Part shown: in pieces, positions 35,220 through 44,855 of the stretch | How positions within the stretch are numbered: position 1 is the first letter of the stretch | How the letters are laid out: each line of letters starts with the position of its first letter | Assembly (NCBI RefSeq): GCF_015679325.1 | Contig: NZ_JADPVI010000004.1 | Span: 248,001-312,000, forward strand | Length of the DNA: 64,000 nucleotides | From: Kaistella gelatinilytica | GTDB lineage: Bacteria; Bacteroidota; Bacteroidia; Flavobacteriales; Weeksellaceae | Direction of reading: 5' to 3' | Position numbers and translations under genes: made by a program | The notes under the pieces: generated by a model | Databases searched by the model: none | The model's input: only the letters and a program-made list of their open reading frames with translations | Told to the model about the DNA's origin: nothing

Positions 35220-37118
35220 ATGAGTAAAATAATTGGAATTGATTTAGGAACAACAAACTCTTGCGTATCCGTAATGGAAGGTAAAGATCCGGTTGTGATC
35301 CCAAATTCAGAAGGTAAAAGAACAACACCTTCAATCGTTGCATTCACCGAAGATGGTGAAAGAAAAGTAGGTGATCCTGCAAAAAGACAGGCAGTAACAA
35401 ACCCTACGAAAACCGTTTATTCGATCAAGAGATTTATCGGAACACATTTCAAAGATGATGCGAAAGAAGTTTCAAGAGTACCTTATAAAGTCGTAAGCGG
35501 ACCAAACGATACCATCAAAGTAAAAATCGACGACAGAGAATATACGCCACAGGAAATTTCTGCAATGATCCTTCAGAAAATGAAGAAAACTGCTGAAGAT
35601 TATTTGGGTCAGGAAGTAACGAGAGCGGTAATTACTGTTCCGGCTTACTTTAACGATGCTCAAAGACAGGCGACGAAAGAAGCAGGTGAAATCGCTGGTT
35701 TAACCGTAGAAAGAATTATCAATGAGCCTACAGCAGCAGCTTTGGCTTATGGAATGGATAAAGCACATAAAGATCAAAAAATTGCGGTTTATGATTTAGG
35801 TGGTGGAACATTTGACGTTTCAATCCTTGATCTGGGAGACGGTGTTTTTGAAGTATTATCAACAAATGGGGATACGCATTTAGGTGGTGATGATTTCGAT
35901 GATGTGATCATTAACTGGATGGCAGACGAATTTAAAACGGAAGAAGGTGTTGATTTGAAAACAGATCCTATCGCTTTACAAAGATTGAAAGAAGCTGCGG
36001 AAAAAGCAAAAATTGAATTGTCTTCTGCGCCACAAACTGAGATCAACTTGCCGTATATTACTGCAACTGCAACAGGTCCAAAACACATGGTGAAAACTTT
36101 GACCAAAGCGAAATTCGAACAATTGTCTGCTGATCTGGTAAAACGTTCAATGGAGCCTTGTAAAAAAGCGCTTTCTGATGCTGGACTTTCTATTTCAGAT
36201 ATCGATGAGGTAATTTTGGTAGGTGGTTCAACCAGAATCCCAATTATCCAGGAGCAGGTTGAAAAATTCTTTGGTAAAAAACCTTCGAAAGGAGTTAATC
36301 CAGATGAGGTTGTTGCCATTGGTGCAGCAATTCAGGGTGGAGTTTTAACAGGAGATGTAAAAGACGTTCTTTTATTAGACGTTACGCCACTTTCTTTAGG
36401 AATTGAGACAATGGGTTCAGTTTTCACTAAATTAATTGATGCGAACACAACCATTCCAACGAAAAAATCAGAAGTTTTCTCTACCGCAAGTGATAACCAG
36501 CCTGCAGTTTCTATTAGAGTAGGACAGGGAGAAAGACCAATGTTTAACGACAACAAAGAAATCGGAAGATTTGATCTAACTGATATTCCACCAGCACAAA
36601 GAGGAGTTCCTCAGATTGAAGTAACTTTCGATATTGATGCCAACGGAATCTTGAGTGTTTCTGCAAAAGATAAAGGAACCGGAAAGGAGCAAACGATCAA
36701 AATTCAGGCAAGTTCAGGACTTTCAGATGATGAGATCCAAAGAATGAAAAGAGAAGCTGAAGAAAATGCTTCCTCTGATGCGAAAAGAAAAGAAGAAGTT
36801 GAAATCTTCAATAAAGCAGACGCATTGCTTTTCCAAACAGAAAAACAACTGAAAGAATTCGGTGATAAATTATCTGCAGATAAAAAAGCAGCGGTAGAAA
36901 CTGCTCACGCAGAATTAAAAACTGCTTTCGAGGCAAAAGATATGGACAGTGTAAAAACGAAAACTGAAGCATTAGATGCTGCTTGGATGGCTGCTTCAGA
37001 AGAAATGTACGCTGCAGGAAATCAAGGACAACCGGGAGCTGATCAAGCGCAGGGAAATCCAGAAGGTAATTCAGGAACAGAAGATGTTCAGGATGCTGAT
37101 TTCGAAGAAGTGAAATAA
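35220..37118 (+). CDS. dnaK: molecular chaperone DnaK
   Basis: A 632-residue Hsp70. The ATPase domain starts [19 protein letters not shown] and has [35 protein letters not shown] and [11 protein letters not shown]. The substrate-binding domain includes [15 protein letters not shown], and the lid ends in a Gly/Gln-rich tail DADFEEVK. Typical length. dnaJ and grpE are not beside it. The accessory island begins directly after its terminator. Confidence 0.97.
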   Translation: MSKIIGIDLGTTNSCVSVMEGKDPVVIPNSEGKRTTPSIVAFTEDGERKVGDPAKRQAVTNPTKTVYSIKRFIGTHFKDDAKEVSRVPYKVVSGPNDTIKVKIDDREYTPQEISAMILQKMKKTAEDYLGQEVTRAVITVPAYFNDAQRQATKEAGEIAGLTVERIINEPTAAALAYGMDKAHKDQKIAVYDLGGGTFDVSILDLGDGVFEVLSTNGDTHLGGDDFDDVIINWMADEFKTEEGVDLKTDPIALQRLKEAAEKAKIELSSAPQTEINLPYITATATGPKHMVKTLTKAKFEQLSADLVKRSMEPCKKALSDAGLSISDIDEVILVGGSTRIPIIQEQVEKFFGKKPSKGVNPDEVVAIGAAIQGGVLTGDVKDVLLLDVTPLSLGIETMGSVFTKLIDANTTIPTKKSEVFSTASDNQPAVSIRVGQGERPMFNDNKEIGRFDLTDIPPAQRGVPQIEVTFDIDANGILSVSAKDKGTGKEQTIKIQASSGLSDDEIQRMKREAEENASSDAKRKEEVEIFNKADALLFQTEKQLKEFGDKLSADKKAAVETAHAELKTAFEAKDMDSVKTKTEALDAAWMAASEEMYAAGNQGQPGADQAQGNPEGNSGTEDVQDADFEEVK

Positions 37119-37140
37119 GACTTCTCAATTTTATAATAGA

Positions 37141-37172
37141 AATTCCCCGAGTTTAACCTGGGGAATTTTTTG
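37141..37172 (+). terminator. dnaK terminator, left flank copy
   Basis: AATTCCCC (37141-37148) pairs with GGGGAATT (37160-37167), then a T-run. A near-copy is at 58423, at the other end of the island. Confidence 0.8.
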
Positions 37173-37275
37173 TTTAGTAATTTTTTCTACTCGCGTTAAT
37201 GATTTAATATATTAGTTAATAAAAACTGTATTTTGTAGCACCTCCCATTTTAAATTAATTACGAATACACTAAAT

Positions 37276-37309
37276 AGTCATCTTTCGTCCGTTTGATTTG
37301 ATACATTTG
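37276..37309 (+). promoter_or_regulatory. operator-like element and -7 box of first WYL gene
   Basis: A diverged version (AGTCATCTTTCGTCC, 37276-37290) of the element at three other island promoters lies exactly 11 nt upstream of TACATTTG (37302-37309). Confidence 0.4.
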
Positions 37310-37326
37310 TATTATAATCAAACAAA

Positions 37327-38247
37327 ATGGCAAAAAGAGATCAAATGTTGAGATTGATGTATATTTCAAATCTGCTTCAAGACAAAAGGAATATTGGCGC
37401 TACTTATGAAGAAGTCAGAAATCATTTGGAAGCACAACATTATGACCGAAAAGGGTACGATAACGATTTGGCTTTTAGTGAAAAAACCTTTAAAAGAGAC
37501 CGTAATTTACTTTTTGAAGTTTTTGGAATTGAAACCCAGTTCAAAAGATCAACAATGTCTTATCAAATTATAGAAGATGAAAATCTAGAGCAATCACAAG
37601 GTATTTTTGAAAATTTAATGTTGATCAATGCATACAAACAAACTGTTGATCATTCCAAAATAATGCTTTTTGAAAAAAGACAAGCATCTGGACTTCATCA
37701 TTTAGATGGGATCGTTCACGCCATCAAAAATTGTAAAACAATCAGTTTGCAATACAAGAAATTTTCGGAAACTGCTTCTCATAAAAAAGTTTTACAACCT
37801 TATGCTGTTAAAGAATTCAGAAACCGTTGGTACCTTCTTGCGAATGAAGATGACGGAAAAGATTTTATCCTTAAAACTTATAGTTTGGATCGAATTACAG
37901 ATCTCGATATTCACAATAAAACTTTCACAAAGAAAGAAATCGATATTGAATCTCTTTTCGTCAATTCTTTTGGTATCGTTTCTACGCTCGGCGAAAAGCC
38001 TGAAAAAATCATTTTATCATTTAATCAAAATCAAAAGGGATTTGTAAAATCATTACCAATTCATCATTCTCAAAAAATTCTCATCGATAATAACGAAGAA
38101 TATCAAATTGAGTTGACTTTAATTCCGACTTACGATTTTTACCAGGAGTTATTGACACACGCTGAAAGATTGACGATTGTGCAACCAGATAAAGTGAAAA
38201 ATAAATATTTAGAGTTCCTCGGTCAAGCGATGCAATTAAATAATTAA
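37327..38247 (+). CDS. WYL-domain transcriptional regulator
   Basis: A 306-residue protein. The N-terminal winged-helix-like region (AKRDQMLRLMYISNLLQDKRNIGATYEEVRNHLE to KTFKRDRNLLFEVFG) is followed by a WYL domain near residues 130-210, with KEFRNRWYLLANE and SLDRITDL, then the WCX-like C-terminal part ending HHSQKILID and YDFYQELLTHAERL. WYL proteins are ligand-responsive regulators common in defence islands. A paralogue of the same length is at 55639-56559. Both have the 15-nt operator upstream, which suggests self- and cross-control. Confidence 0.88.
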   Translation: MAKRDQMLRLMYISNLLQDKRNIGATYEEVRNHLEAQHYDRKGYDNDLAFSEKTFKRDRNLLFEVFGIETQFKRSTMSYQIIEDENLEQSQGIFENLMLINAYKQTVDHSKIMLFEKRQASGLHHLDGIVHAIKNCKTISLQYKKFSETASHKKVLQPYAVKEFRNRWYLLANEDDGKDFILKTYSLDRITDLDIHNKTFTKKEIDIESLFVNSFGIVSTLGEKPEKIILSFNQNQKGFVKSLPIHHSQKILIDNNEEYQIELTLIPTYDFYQELLTHAERLTIVQPDKVKNKYLEFLGQAMQLNN

Positions 38248-38307
38248 CTTAAAGCAACAAAAAAAATTTGCGAAAATTAGTAAATGAATTAACAACTTAT
38301 AATAATC

Positions 38308-38847
38308 ATGAATAAAAAACTCCTCTACATCCATGGACTTGGTTCCGATCGAAACTCCAGAAAATTTGTAAATATTAAAGAATATTTCAAAGATCAATTC
38401 GAATATAATTTCGTGGAATGGAAAAATAATTCCAATATTTTATCCCTTTTAAATGAGGCTAAAAAATGGCTAGAATCTGGCTCTACTGATCAAATCGTTT
38501 TGGTGGGAGATTCAACTGGAGCAAACTTCGCATATCAATTAAGAGAAAAACTGAAACAAGATAATATAAAAACAATTCTTCTTTTGACCAGTCCGTTATT
38601 GGATATCTCGAACAGAATTAGGGATATTGAATTTCCAAAAAATCTCATTTCGCAATTATGGAAAATAGAAAATCCTGAGGAAGCGCTCATTATTGCGACG
38701 CAGAAAGATGAAGTTTTAAATCTAATTCCTTTATACCAGAAGAAATTAAAAAATGTAGAATTAATCGATGTTGATGACAGCCATCGATTGTTGAAATTTG
38801 AAAACTATGTTCCTCATATCGAGAAATATATTCAGTCTCAAACATAA
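38308..38847 (+). CDS. YqiA-like small alpha/beta hydrolase
   Basis: A 179-residue protein with LLYIHGLGSDRNSRKF at the N-terminus, a GDSTGA nucleophile elbow (GxSxG) near residue 72, acidic segments (ATQKDEVLNLIPL) and a late DSHRL histidine. This is the YqiA/RBBP9-type minimal esterase fold. The substrate is unknown. Sits inside the island between the WYL gene and the SLOG gene, ending in a terminator shared with it. Confidence 0.75.
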   Translation: MNKKLLYIHGLGSDRNSRKFVNIKEYFKDQFEYNFVEWKNNSNILSLLNEAKKWLESGSTDQIVLVGDSTGANFAYQLREKLKQDNIKTILLLTSPLLDISNRIRDIEFPKNLISQLWKIENPEEALIIATQKDEVLNLIPLYQKKLKNVELIDVDDSHRLLKFENYVPHIEKYIQSQT

Positions 38848-38878
38848 AAAAATGCAGGCAAATAAATCCTGCATTTTT
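38848..38878. terminator. bidirectional terminator
   Basis: AAAAATGCAGG (38848-38858) pairs with CCTGCATTTTT (38868-38878) between convergent genes. Confidence 0.85.
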
Positions 38879-38896
38879 AGGTTCGTTTTCAAAATT

Positions 38897-39250
38897 CTAA
38901 TAGTTGATAATCAATAATTTTTTCTCCAGTTTTTTCGTTTTTTTAATACTGTCAAGCGTTCCTTTTGATTTTCCATCCCAAAACGCAAATACAATATCTG
39001 AATTTTCAATTATTTTAGAATTGCGGACAATCGTAGCACCACGGCCATATTTTTCAAAATTTGGTTTGAAAATAATCATTTCAATATCCATTTCAGCAGC
39101 AAATTTTTCCGCCAAAGTATCGGCACCTTTTGCGCCACCCGATACAATGCACTGAAGCGAAATTTCATTTTCCTCAGTGAATTTCGCCAATTCATTTTTA
39201 AGTAATTCATAATCATTAAAATCCCGACCACCAATAATTGCTATTTTCAT
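38897..39250 (-). CDS. SLOG/DUF2493 family protein
   Basis: A 117-residue Rossmann-like protein: MKIAIIGGRDFNDYELL at the N-terminus, IVSGGAKGADTLAEKFA near residue 50, and RNSKIIENSDIVFAFWDGKSKGT near residue 85. These are the nucleotide-binding motifs of SLOG proteins (DUF2493, YAcAr). The family senses or makes nucleotide-derived signals in several defence systems and is also frequent in phages. Partner not evident here. Confidence 0.82.
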   Translation of the reverse strand: MKIAIIGGRDFNDYELLKNELAKFTEENEISLQCIVSGGAKGADTLAEKFAAEMDIEMIIFKPNFEKYGRGATIVRNSKIIENSDIVFAFWDGKSKGTLDSIKKTKKLEKKLLIINY

Positions 39251-39376
39251 AATGCTTTCTTTTAAGCGAAAATAACAGTGCCAATAGACGATTGACGGCC
39301 ATTTAGAAATAGGATTTAAAAAATCTCTGATTCCACTTAAAATAGATACTTGTTGAAATTATTCATTTTTTTTCTA

Positions 39377-39410
39377 CGCCACGTTTTGGCGTTATCACCA
39401 ATTATCTTTA
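39377..39410 (+). promoter_or_regulatory. operator-like inverted repeat and -7 box
   Basis: CGCCACGTTTTGGCG (39377-39391; perfect CGCCA/TGGCG arms), 11 nt, then TATCTTTA (39403-39410). The element recurs at 52586 and 55587 with the same spacing. Confidence 0.55.
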
Positions 39411-39448
39411 CTGATAATTAATCATTATAAACATTAAAATCAGTAAAA

Positions 39449-40144
39449 ATGGAAAATCAAAAAGAAACAAGATTAAGAATTTTAGCGGAAGGTGGAAGCA
39501 TCAAAATTTGTAGTATTGAAAAAGGATACAATGAAGGTTTCGATTATTTTTTAGAAACATCGGAAGAGGATCTTTTCGAGGCAGGTTTAGGAAATGAAAG
39601 CCAGGAAATTCACGAAAGTTTTTATGGCGCTTTTGACCAACTGAACGACAAATATCCTTGGTACAAATTGCATTTGGATTTTATTGATGAAGATTTTGTA
39701 GATTACGTGGCAGATGCTTTAGTAGAAAAGCTCAACCAAAGCAATAGAATGTTCCGTGTAGCCGACAAGAAAAATTTTGAAGAGAAATTAGGAATTCATT
39801 TGAGGACCAAAGAAGTGGAAATTAAAACCGGTGTTTTCAGTATAGAGGTCGGAAGTTTAGTTAAAACGATACAGTATGATTACATCGATTTTGCTGATTC
39901 CTACGCCGAACAAATTGGTCAAAAATTTAAATTAGACAGCATCGCCGAAAGTTGGGACACTTTTAATGGCGACTCCTTTTACTTTGTTGGCACCATAAAG
40001 ATTGTCGGTAATTCAATCCTTCTTCTGGATAGCGACGGTGATGTATGTTACGTATTACCTGCTGATAAATATAAGTTGACTTCAAATCCTTTGATGTATA
40101 CCGATAACAAATGGCAATATGTTTTCACCAAGAAAAAGATTTAA
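39449..40144 (+). CDS. uncharacterised protein upstream of type I RM genes
   Basis: A 231-residue acidic soluble protein with no signal peptide or helix-turn-helix that I see. It opens MENQKETRLRILAEGGSIKI; the middle is YPWYKLHLDFIDEDFVDYVADAL, and the end is beta-rich (DSFYFVGTIKIVGNSILLLDSDGDVCYVLP). No family is recognised. It is 141 nt upstream of hsdM on the same strand, with a shared operator at its promoter, so it is a candidate first gene or companion of the RM operon. Confidence 0.7.
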   Translation: MENQKETRLRILAEGGSIKICSIEKGYNEGFDYFLETSEEDLFEAGLGNESQEIHESFYGAFDQLNDKYPWYKLHLDFIDEDFVDYVADALVEKLNQSNRMFRVADKKNFEEKLGIHLRTKEVEIKTGVFSIEVGSLVKTIQYDYIDFADSYAEQIGQKFKLDSIAESWDTFNGDSFYFVGTIKIVGNSILLLDSDGDVCYVLPADKYKLTSNPLMYTDNKWQYVFTKKKI

Positions 40145-40285
40145 TATTAGGTATAAAAGCCGCCGGGTTTTTCTGATGTTAAAATTGTACACTATTGTAT
40201 TATTTTGACCTCGAATTCCATCTTAATTTTTCTTAAATTTCAAATTCTATAAATAAACTATAAGAATTCAATTTTTACTTTTTAA

Positions 40286-42754
40286 ATGGCTATCAAAAAA
40301 ACAGAACTCTACCGCTCACTTTGGGCGAGTTGTGACGAATTACGCGGCGGAATGGACGCCTCTCAATATAAAGATTATGTACTCACGATGTTATTCGTAA
40401 AGTATATTTCAGACAAAGCGAAATCAGATCAGGATTTTGCCATCGAAATTCCAGACGGTGCCTCCTTTGAGGATATGGTGAACCTGATTGGGAATACCGA
40501 GATTGGTGATAAAATCAATAAGCAGGTTTTGAATCCGATTAAAGAAGCCAATGGTCTGAATGATTTCCCCGACTTTAATGATGAAAGCAAATTAGGCAAA
40601 GGAAAAGATCTGGTGGAAACAGTTTCTAACCTCGTCCGAATCTTCAATGATAACAGTTTAGATTTTTCTAAAAACTCGGCGGAAGGCGATGATATTCTGG
40701 GCGATGCTTATGAATATCTGATGCGTCATTTTGCCACAGAATCCGGAAAATCAAAAGGTCAGTTTTATACGCCTGCCGAAGTTTCAAGGATTTTAGCAAA
40801 GGTGATCGGTATTACTTTTAATAATGCGACGACGCAAACGACTGCTTATGATCCGACCTGTGGATCGGGATCGTTGTTGTTGAAAGTAGCGAACGAAGCC
40901 GGAAAAGCCATTACACTTTACGGTCAGGAAAAAGAAACTACCACCGCCAACTTAGCGCACATGAACATGATTTTGCATGGTGCGGAAACAGCGGAGATTG
41001 TTGCCGATAATACGTTGACAAGACCAGCGTACAAAGAAGACGATGGCAGTTTGAAACGTTTTGATTACGTGGTTGCTAATCCGCCTTTTTCTTTGAAGAG
41101 TTGGAGCAATGGTGTGAATATCGAAAGTGATGAGTACAACCGATTTACTTTAGGTGTTCCTCCCGAGAAGAATGGCGATTATGCTTTTCTACTGCATATT
41201 TTACAATCGATGAAAGCCAAGGGAAAAGCCGCAGTGGTTTTGCCACATGGTGTTTTGTTCCGTGGAAATGCGGAAGGCGAAATCCGTAAAAATATTTTAA
41301 AGAAAGGTTATATCAAAGGGATTATCGGCTTGCCGGCAAATTTGTTTTACGGTACAGGAATTCCGGCCTGTATCATTGTGCTGGACAAAGAAAATGCAGA
41401 ACATCGGAAAGGGATTTTTATGATGGATGCCAGCAAAGGTTTCCTGAAAGATGGCAACAAAAACCGTTTGCGTGAACAGGATTTGCGCAAGATCACGGAT
41501 GTATTTACCCAAATGCAGGAAGTTCCCAAATACAGCCGTATGGTTCCGATGAGCGAAATCGCCGATGCTAAAAACGATTACAATTTAAATATTCCACGCT
41601 ATATCGATACGCAGGAAAACGAAGATATTCAGGATTTACTGGCGCATTTACAAGGTGGCATTCCGGTGCGTGATCTGGAAGTGATGCAAACGTATTGGAA
41701 CGCTTATCCGAAACTGAAACATGATTTATTCTCGCCGTTACGGGAAGGTTATGTGAAACTGAATGTTGCAGTTGCCGATATTAAAAGCACTATTTATAAT
41801 CATCCAGAATTTAAAGCGTTTAATGCGACTTTAGACCGAACCTATCACGATTGGTTAGATGGACAAATGAAAATCTGGGAAACCTTGGCGCAACATTCCA
41901 ACGGTAAAGATCTGATTGCCCAAATGAGCGAAAGTCTGCTGGAAGCCTTTGAAAATAACACGTTGGTGAATGGTTACGATTTGTACCAATACGCGATGAC
42001 CTATTGGCAGGAAACCATGCAGGACGATGTGTATTCGGTTTCTTTAGATGGCTGGAAAGCCGGAAACGAATGGGAACGCACCATCATTAAAGGAAAGAAA
42101 GGCAAAGATGGCAAACCTGGAAAAGACAAAGAAGTTACAGGATTAGCCGGCGTGGAAGGTCGAATGATTTCACCGGAATTATTGAGTCAGGTTTATTTTA
42201 AAGACTTATTAAATCAAATTGGAACTGCGCAACAATCTGTAGAAAATTCTCAAGCCACGATGACTGAAATAGAAGAAGAGCATACTTCGACAGGCTCAGC
42301 ACAAGGTGAAGAAGGTTTGTTTGCTGATCTGGAAAAGGTGAATGCAAGCGAAGTTGCTAAACTATTGAAAGAACGGACTTCGACAGGCTCAGCCACCGCA
42401 GCAGTTAAGGAGGAAATAGCCGTTTTGAAAAACTATATTGCTGCGTCAGAAGCCATTAAAAAAGCCAATGCCGAAATTAAAACCTTGCAGGCAGATTTGG
42501 AAAAAGAAGTTATTGCAAAATATGCAAAACTGACCGAAGCCGATATTAAAGATCTGGTTTTGAACCATAAATGGAAAGCGCATCTCTTAACGACTTTGCA
42601 TCATGAACAGGATAAAATCTCGCAGGGTTTAACCCAAAGAATTAATGCTTTGGCAGAACGGTATGCAACGACATTGGCAAGTTCGCAAACGGAATTGGCA
42701 GCAGCCGAAACCAAAGTAATGGCTCATTTAGAAAAAATGGGATTGGTATGGTAA
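40286..42754 (+). CDS. hsdM: type I restriction-modification DNA methyltransferase subunit
   Basis: An 822-residue N6-adenine methyltransferase. The N-terminal helical domain (RSLWASCDELRGGMDASQYKDYVL) leads into the catalytic core: SAM motif DPTCGSGSLLLK near residue 190, and catalytic NPPFS near residue 268. The C-terminal third is a long coiled-coil region for HsdS contact, longer than in most HsdM proteins (usually 500-550). Two short insertions encoding TSTGSA (residues about 667 and 698) come from in-frame repeat elements at 42284-42300 and 42377-42393. Stop overlaps hsdS by 7 nt. Confidence 0.95.
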   Translation: MAIKKTELYRSLWASCDELRGGMDASQYKDYVLTMLFVKYISDKAKSDQDFAIEIPDGASFEDMVNLIGNTEIGDKINKQVLNPIKEANGLNDFPDFNDESKLGKGKDLVETVSNLVRIFNDNSLDFSKNSAEGDDILGDAYEYLMRHFATESGKSKGQFYTPAEVSRILAKVIGITFNNATTQTTAYDPTCGSGSLLLKVANEAGKAITLYGQEKETTTANLAHMNMILHGAETAEIVADNTLTRPAYKEDDGSLKRFDYVVANPPFSLKSWSNGVNIESDEYNRFTLGVPPEKNGDYAFLLHILQSMKAKGKAAVVLPHGVLFRGNAEGEIRKNILKKGYIKGIIGLPANLFYGTGIPACIIVLDKENAEHRKGIFMMDASKGFLKDGNKNRLREQDLRKITDVFTQMQEVPKYSRMVPMSEIADAKNDYNLNIPRYIDTQENEDIQDLLAHLQGGIPVRDLEVMQTYWNAYPKLKHDLFSPLREGYVKLNVAVADIKSTIYNHPEFKAFNATLDRTYHDWLDGQMKIWETLAQHSNGKDLIAQMSESLLEAFENNTLVNGYDLYQYAMTYWQETMQDDVYSVSLDGWKAGNEWERTIIKGKKGKDGKPGKDKEVTGLAGVEGRMISPELLSQVYFKDLLNQIGTAQQSVENSQATMTEIEEEHTSTGSAQGEEGLFADLEKVNASEVAKLLKERTSTGSATAAVKEEIAVLKNYIAASEAIKKANAEIKTLQADLEKEVIAKYAKLTEADIKDLVLNHKWKAHLLTTLHHEQDKISQGLTQRINALAERYATTLASSQTELAAAETKVMAHLEKMGLVW
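42284..42300 (+). repeat. REP-like element in frame in hsdM (copy 1)
   Basis: ACTTCGACAGGCTCAGC, one mismatch from the reverse complement of the repeats at 62907 and 62948. It encodes TSTGSA within hsdM. Confidence 0.75.
42377..42393 (+). repeat. REP-like element in frame in hsdM (copy 2)
   Basis: ACTTCGACAGGCTCAGC, identical to the copy 93 nt upstream and in the same reading frame. Confidence 0.75.
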
Positions 42755-43830
42755 AGGAAACGAGGATGAAGCAGACGGAGATTGGTTTAATTCCGGAGGA
42801 TTGGAATATTGAAAAAATCAAAGATATTTCATTAATTAAAACTGGTTCTAAAAATACTCAAGATAGAATTGAAAATGGTATATATCCATTTTTTGTGCGG
42901 TCCCAAACTATTGAAAGAATAAACTCATATTCATTTGATGGTGAGGCAATATTAACAGCAGGAGATGGCGTCGGTGTTGGAAAAGTTTTTCATTATTTAA
43001 ATGAAAAATTTGATTTTCATCAAAGAGTTTATGCTATTTATAATTTCAGAAATGATGTTTCCGGTTTTTACTTTTTTAAATATTTCCAGAATAATTTTTT
43101 AGGTAGAATCATGCAGATGACTGCAAAATCCTCTGTTGATAGCGTCAGAATGGAAACGATATCGGAAATGCCAATCCCACTTCCACCACTCGCCGAGCAG
43201 GAAGCCATTGCAACGGCCTTAAGTGATTGCGATTCCTGGATTGACAGCATCGAAGAAGTTTTAGCCAAAAAACGCCTCATCAAACAAGGTGCGATGCAGA
43301 AATTGTTGACGCCAAAAGAGGATTGGGAAGTGAAGAAGTTGGGGGAAGTTTTGCAATTTGGAAGCGGACGAGATTACAAACATTTGCATGCCGGCGAAGT
43401 TCCAGTTTACGGAACTGGCGGAATCATGACTTATGTAACTGCCCATTTGTATGATGGTGAATCAGTTGGTATTGGTCGTAAAGGAACAATCGATAAACCA
43501 GTTTTTTTACAAGGAAAATTTTGGACTGTTGATACTTTATTTTTTACCCATTCATTTAATGGCGTAATTCCAAAATATATTTTTTATCAATTTTTATTGA
43601 TAGCGTGGAAGGAATATAATGAAGCATCAGGTGTTCCAAGTTTGAATAAAAATACATTAGAACAAATTGAAATACAACTTCCATCCCTTTCGGACCAAAC
43701 GCGCATCGCCGCAATCTTATCGGATATGGATTTAGAAATCGAAGCGCTGGAAGAAAAACTGCACAAAGCCCGCCAAATCAAACAAGGCATGATGCAGGAA
43801 TTGCTGACGGGGAGAGTGAGGTTGGTTTAA
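42748..43830 (+). CDS. hsdS: type I restriction-modification specificity subunit
   Basis: A 360-residue subunit with two target recognition domains: TRD1 (EIGLIPEDWNIEKIKDISLIKTG to about 135) and TRD2 (DWEVKKLGEVLQFGSGRD to about 320), each followed by a helical spacer (PLPPLAEQEAIATALSDCDSWID and LPSLSDQTRIAAILSDMDLEIEALEEKL). It sets the bipartite DNA target of the complex. Slightly short for the family. It overlaps hsdM by 7 nt. I see no inverted repeats that would allow shuffling. Confidence 0.95.
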   Translation: MVKETRMKQTEIGLIPEDWNIEKIKDISLIKTGSKNTQDRIENGIYPFFVRSQTIERINSYSFDGEAILTAGDGVGVGKVFHYLNEKFDFHQRVYAIYNFRNDVSGFYFFKYFQNNFLGRIMQMTAKSSVDSVRMETISEMPIPLPPLAEQEAIATALSDCDSWIDSIEEVLAKKRLIKQGAMQKLLTPKEDWEVKKLGEVLQFGSGRDYKHLHAGEVPVYGTGGIMTYVTAHLYDGESVGIGRKGTIDKPVFLQGKFWTVDTLFFTHSFNGVIPKYIFYQFLLIAWKEYNEASGVPSLNKNTLEQIEIQLPSLSDQTRIAAILSDMDLEIEALEEKLHKARQIKQGMMQELLTGRVRLV

Positions 43831-43847
43831 GGAATAAAAATAAAATA

Positions 43848-44840
43848 ATGAAACAAAATAGATTTTTCAAAGAAACAGAATATAAACACTGGTTGATTGA
43901 TAATATTATAACGAGTCCAGCTTCTGCAATTAGTTATTGCTCATATGTCAATTCAGTAAATAATGAATTGCATTTTCACGATGAATTAGAGCAAATATTT
44001 AATAAACAAATTACAAAAAACTTTTATGAATTCATTTTAGAATTACTCCAAGTCTTATCTGAGAAATCCTTTCCTGAAAGAATAAGTAAAGCTCCTAAAA
44101 CTGTCCAAAATTGGAACAGCGGCATTCGTGCTTACGGTGAATTTTTGGTAAATAATTTTCAAACTGAAGAAGTTGAAAATACAGGAAATGAGATAACGAA
44201 TGAATGCTTATTGCTTGAAGGCAATGTTTCATATAGTAGGGAGCAGTTATATAAAAACTTCACATTTAGATTAATAACACAAGATAGATTTTATGATAGC
44301 ATATATTTTCCTATTAGCTTTATAAAGAAAGTTTTATACAAAACTGGGAATCGAGATTTTTTTGACAAATGGGTAAAAAACATTTTAGAAAGAACAGTTT
44401 TACATACCGACAATAACGAAGTACAACTGAAGCAAGTTATTAACTTATATTTTGATGCAGAAGGGTTGAAAGCAGAAGTGAAAAATAAATTTTATCAAGT
44501 TCATACAAAGCATGCAAATAATTCAGATAAGAGTGCATTTTCTACAAAGGAACTTAGAAAAGTAGCTCTAGATCATGATAAACCTATGTTGGCAATAATG
44601 AATGAACTTTGTGATGAACTTATTGAAATACAGAAGTTGACAGATTCAATTAAGTTGAAATTAAATAAACGAAAAATTGATAGAACTGTATTAGCCGAAA
44701 TATCTAGAGAGTTAATAACTGAATTATATTTAGATGAAATTAATATTGATCGTTTGAAAACTGACTTAGAATTAATTGGAGAGGATACGAACTTACAATT
44801 GATGGACGGAAGTTTTAACGCGAGTAAAAAAGCAAACTAA
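43848..44840 (+). CDS. unrecognised protein nested in type I RM operon
   Basis: A 330-residue soluble protein, mostly helical and rich in Lys, Asn and Glu. The N-terminal third (FKETEYKHWLIDNIITSPASAISYCSYVNSVNN) is followed by KTVQNWNSGIRAYGEFL and a C-terminal half with helical pattern (NELCDELIEIQKLTDSIKLKLNKRK). No catalytic motif is seen and I recognise no family. AT-rich like the next gene and unlike hsdM/hsdR. It lies 17 nt after hsdS and 15 nt before the sacsin-like gene, so the two are likely a unit. Confidence 0.75.
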   Translation: MKQNRFFKETEYKHWLIDNIITSPASAISYCSYVNSVNNELHFHDELEQIFNKQITKNFYEFILELLQVLSEKSFPERISKAPKTVQNWNSGIRAYGEFLVNNFQTEEVENTGNEITNECLLLEGNVSYSREQLYKNFTFRLITQDRFYDSIYFPISFIKKVLYKTGNRDFFDKWVKNILERTVLHTDNNEVQLKQVINLYFDAEGLKAEVKNKFYQVHTKHANNSDKSAFSTKELRKVALDHDKPMLAIMNELCDELIEIQKLTDSIKLKLNKRKIDRTVLAEISRELITELYLDEINIDRLKTDLELIGEDTNLQLMDGSFNASKKAN

Positions 44841-44855
44841 AAAAAATAAACATAA

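Noticed and set aside
35789..36319. Antisense reading frame within dnaK
   Set aside because: Shadow of the conserved DnaK coding sequence.
42748..43830. Phase-variable hsdS
   Set aside because: I saw no second hsdS fragment or inverted repeats that would allow shuffling.
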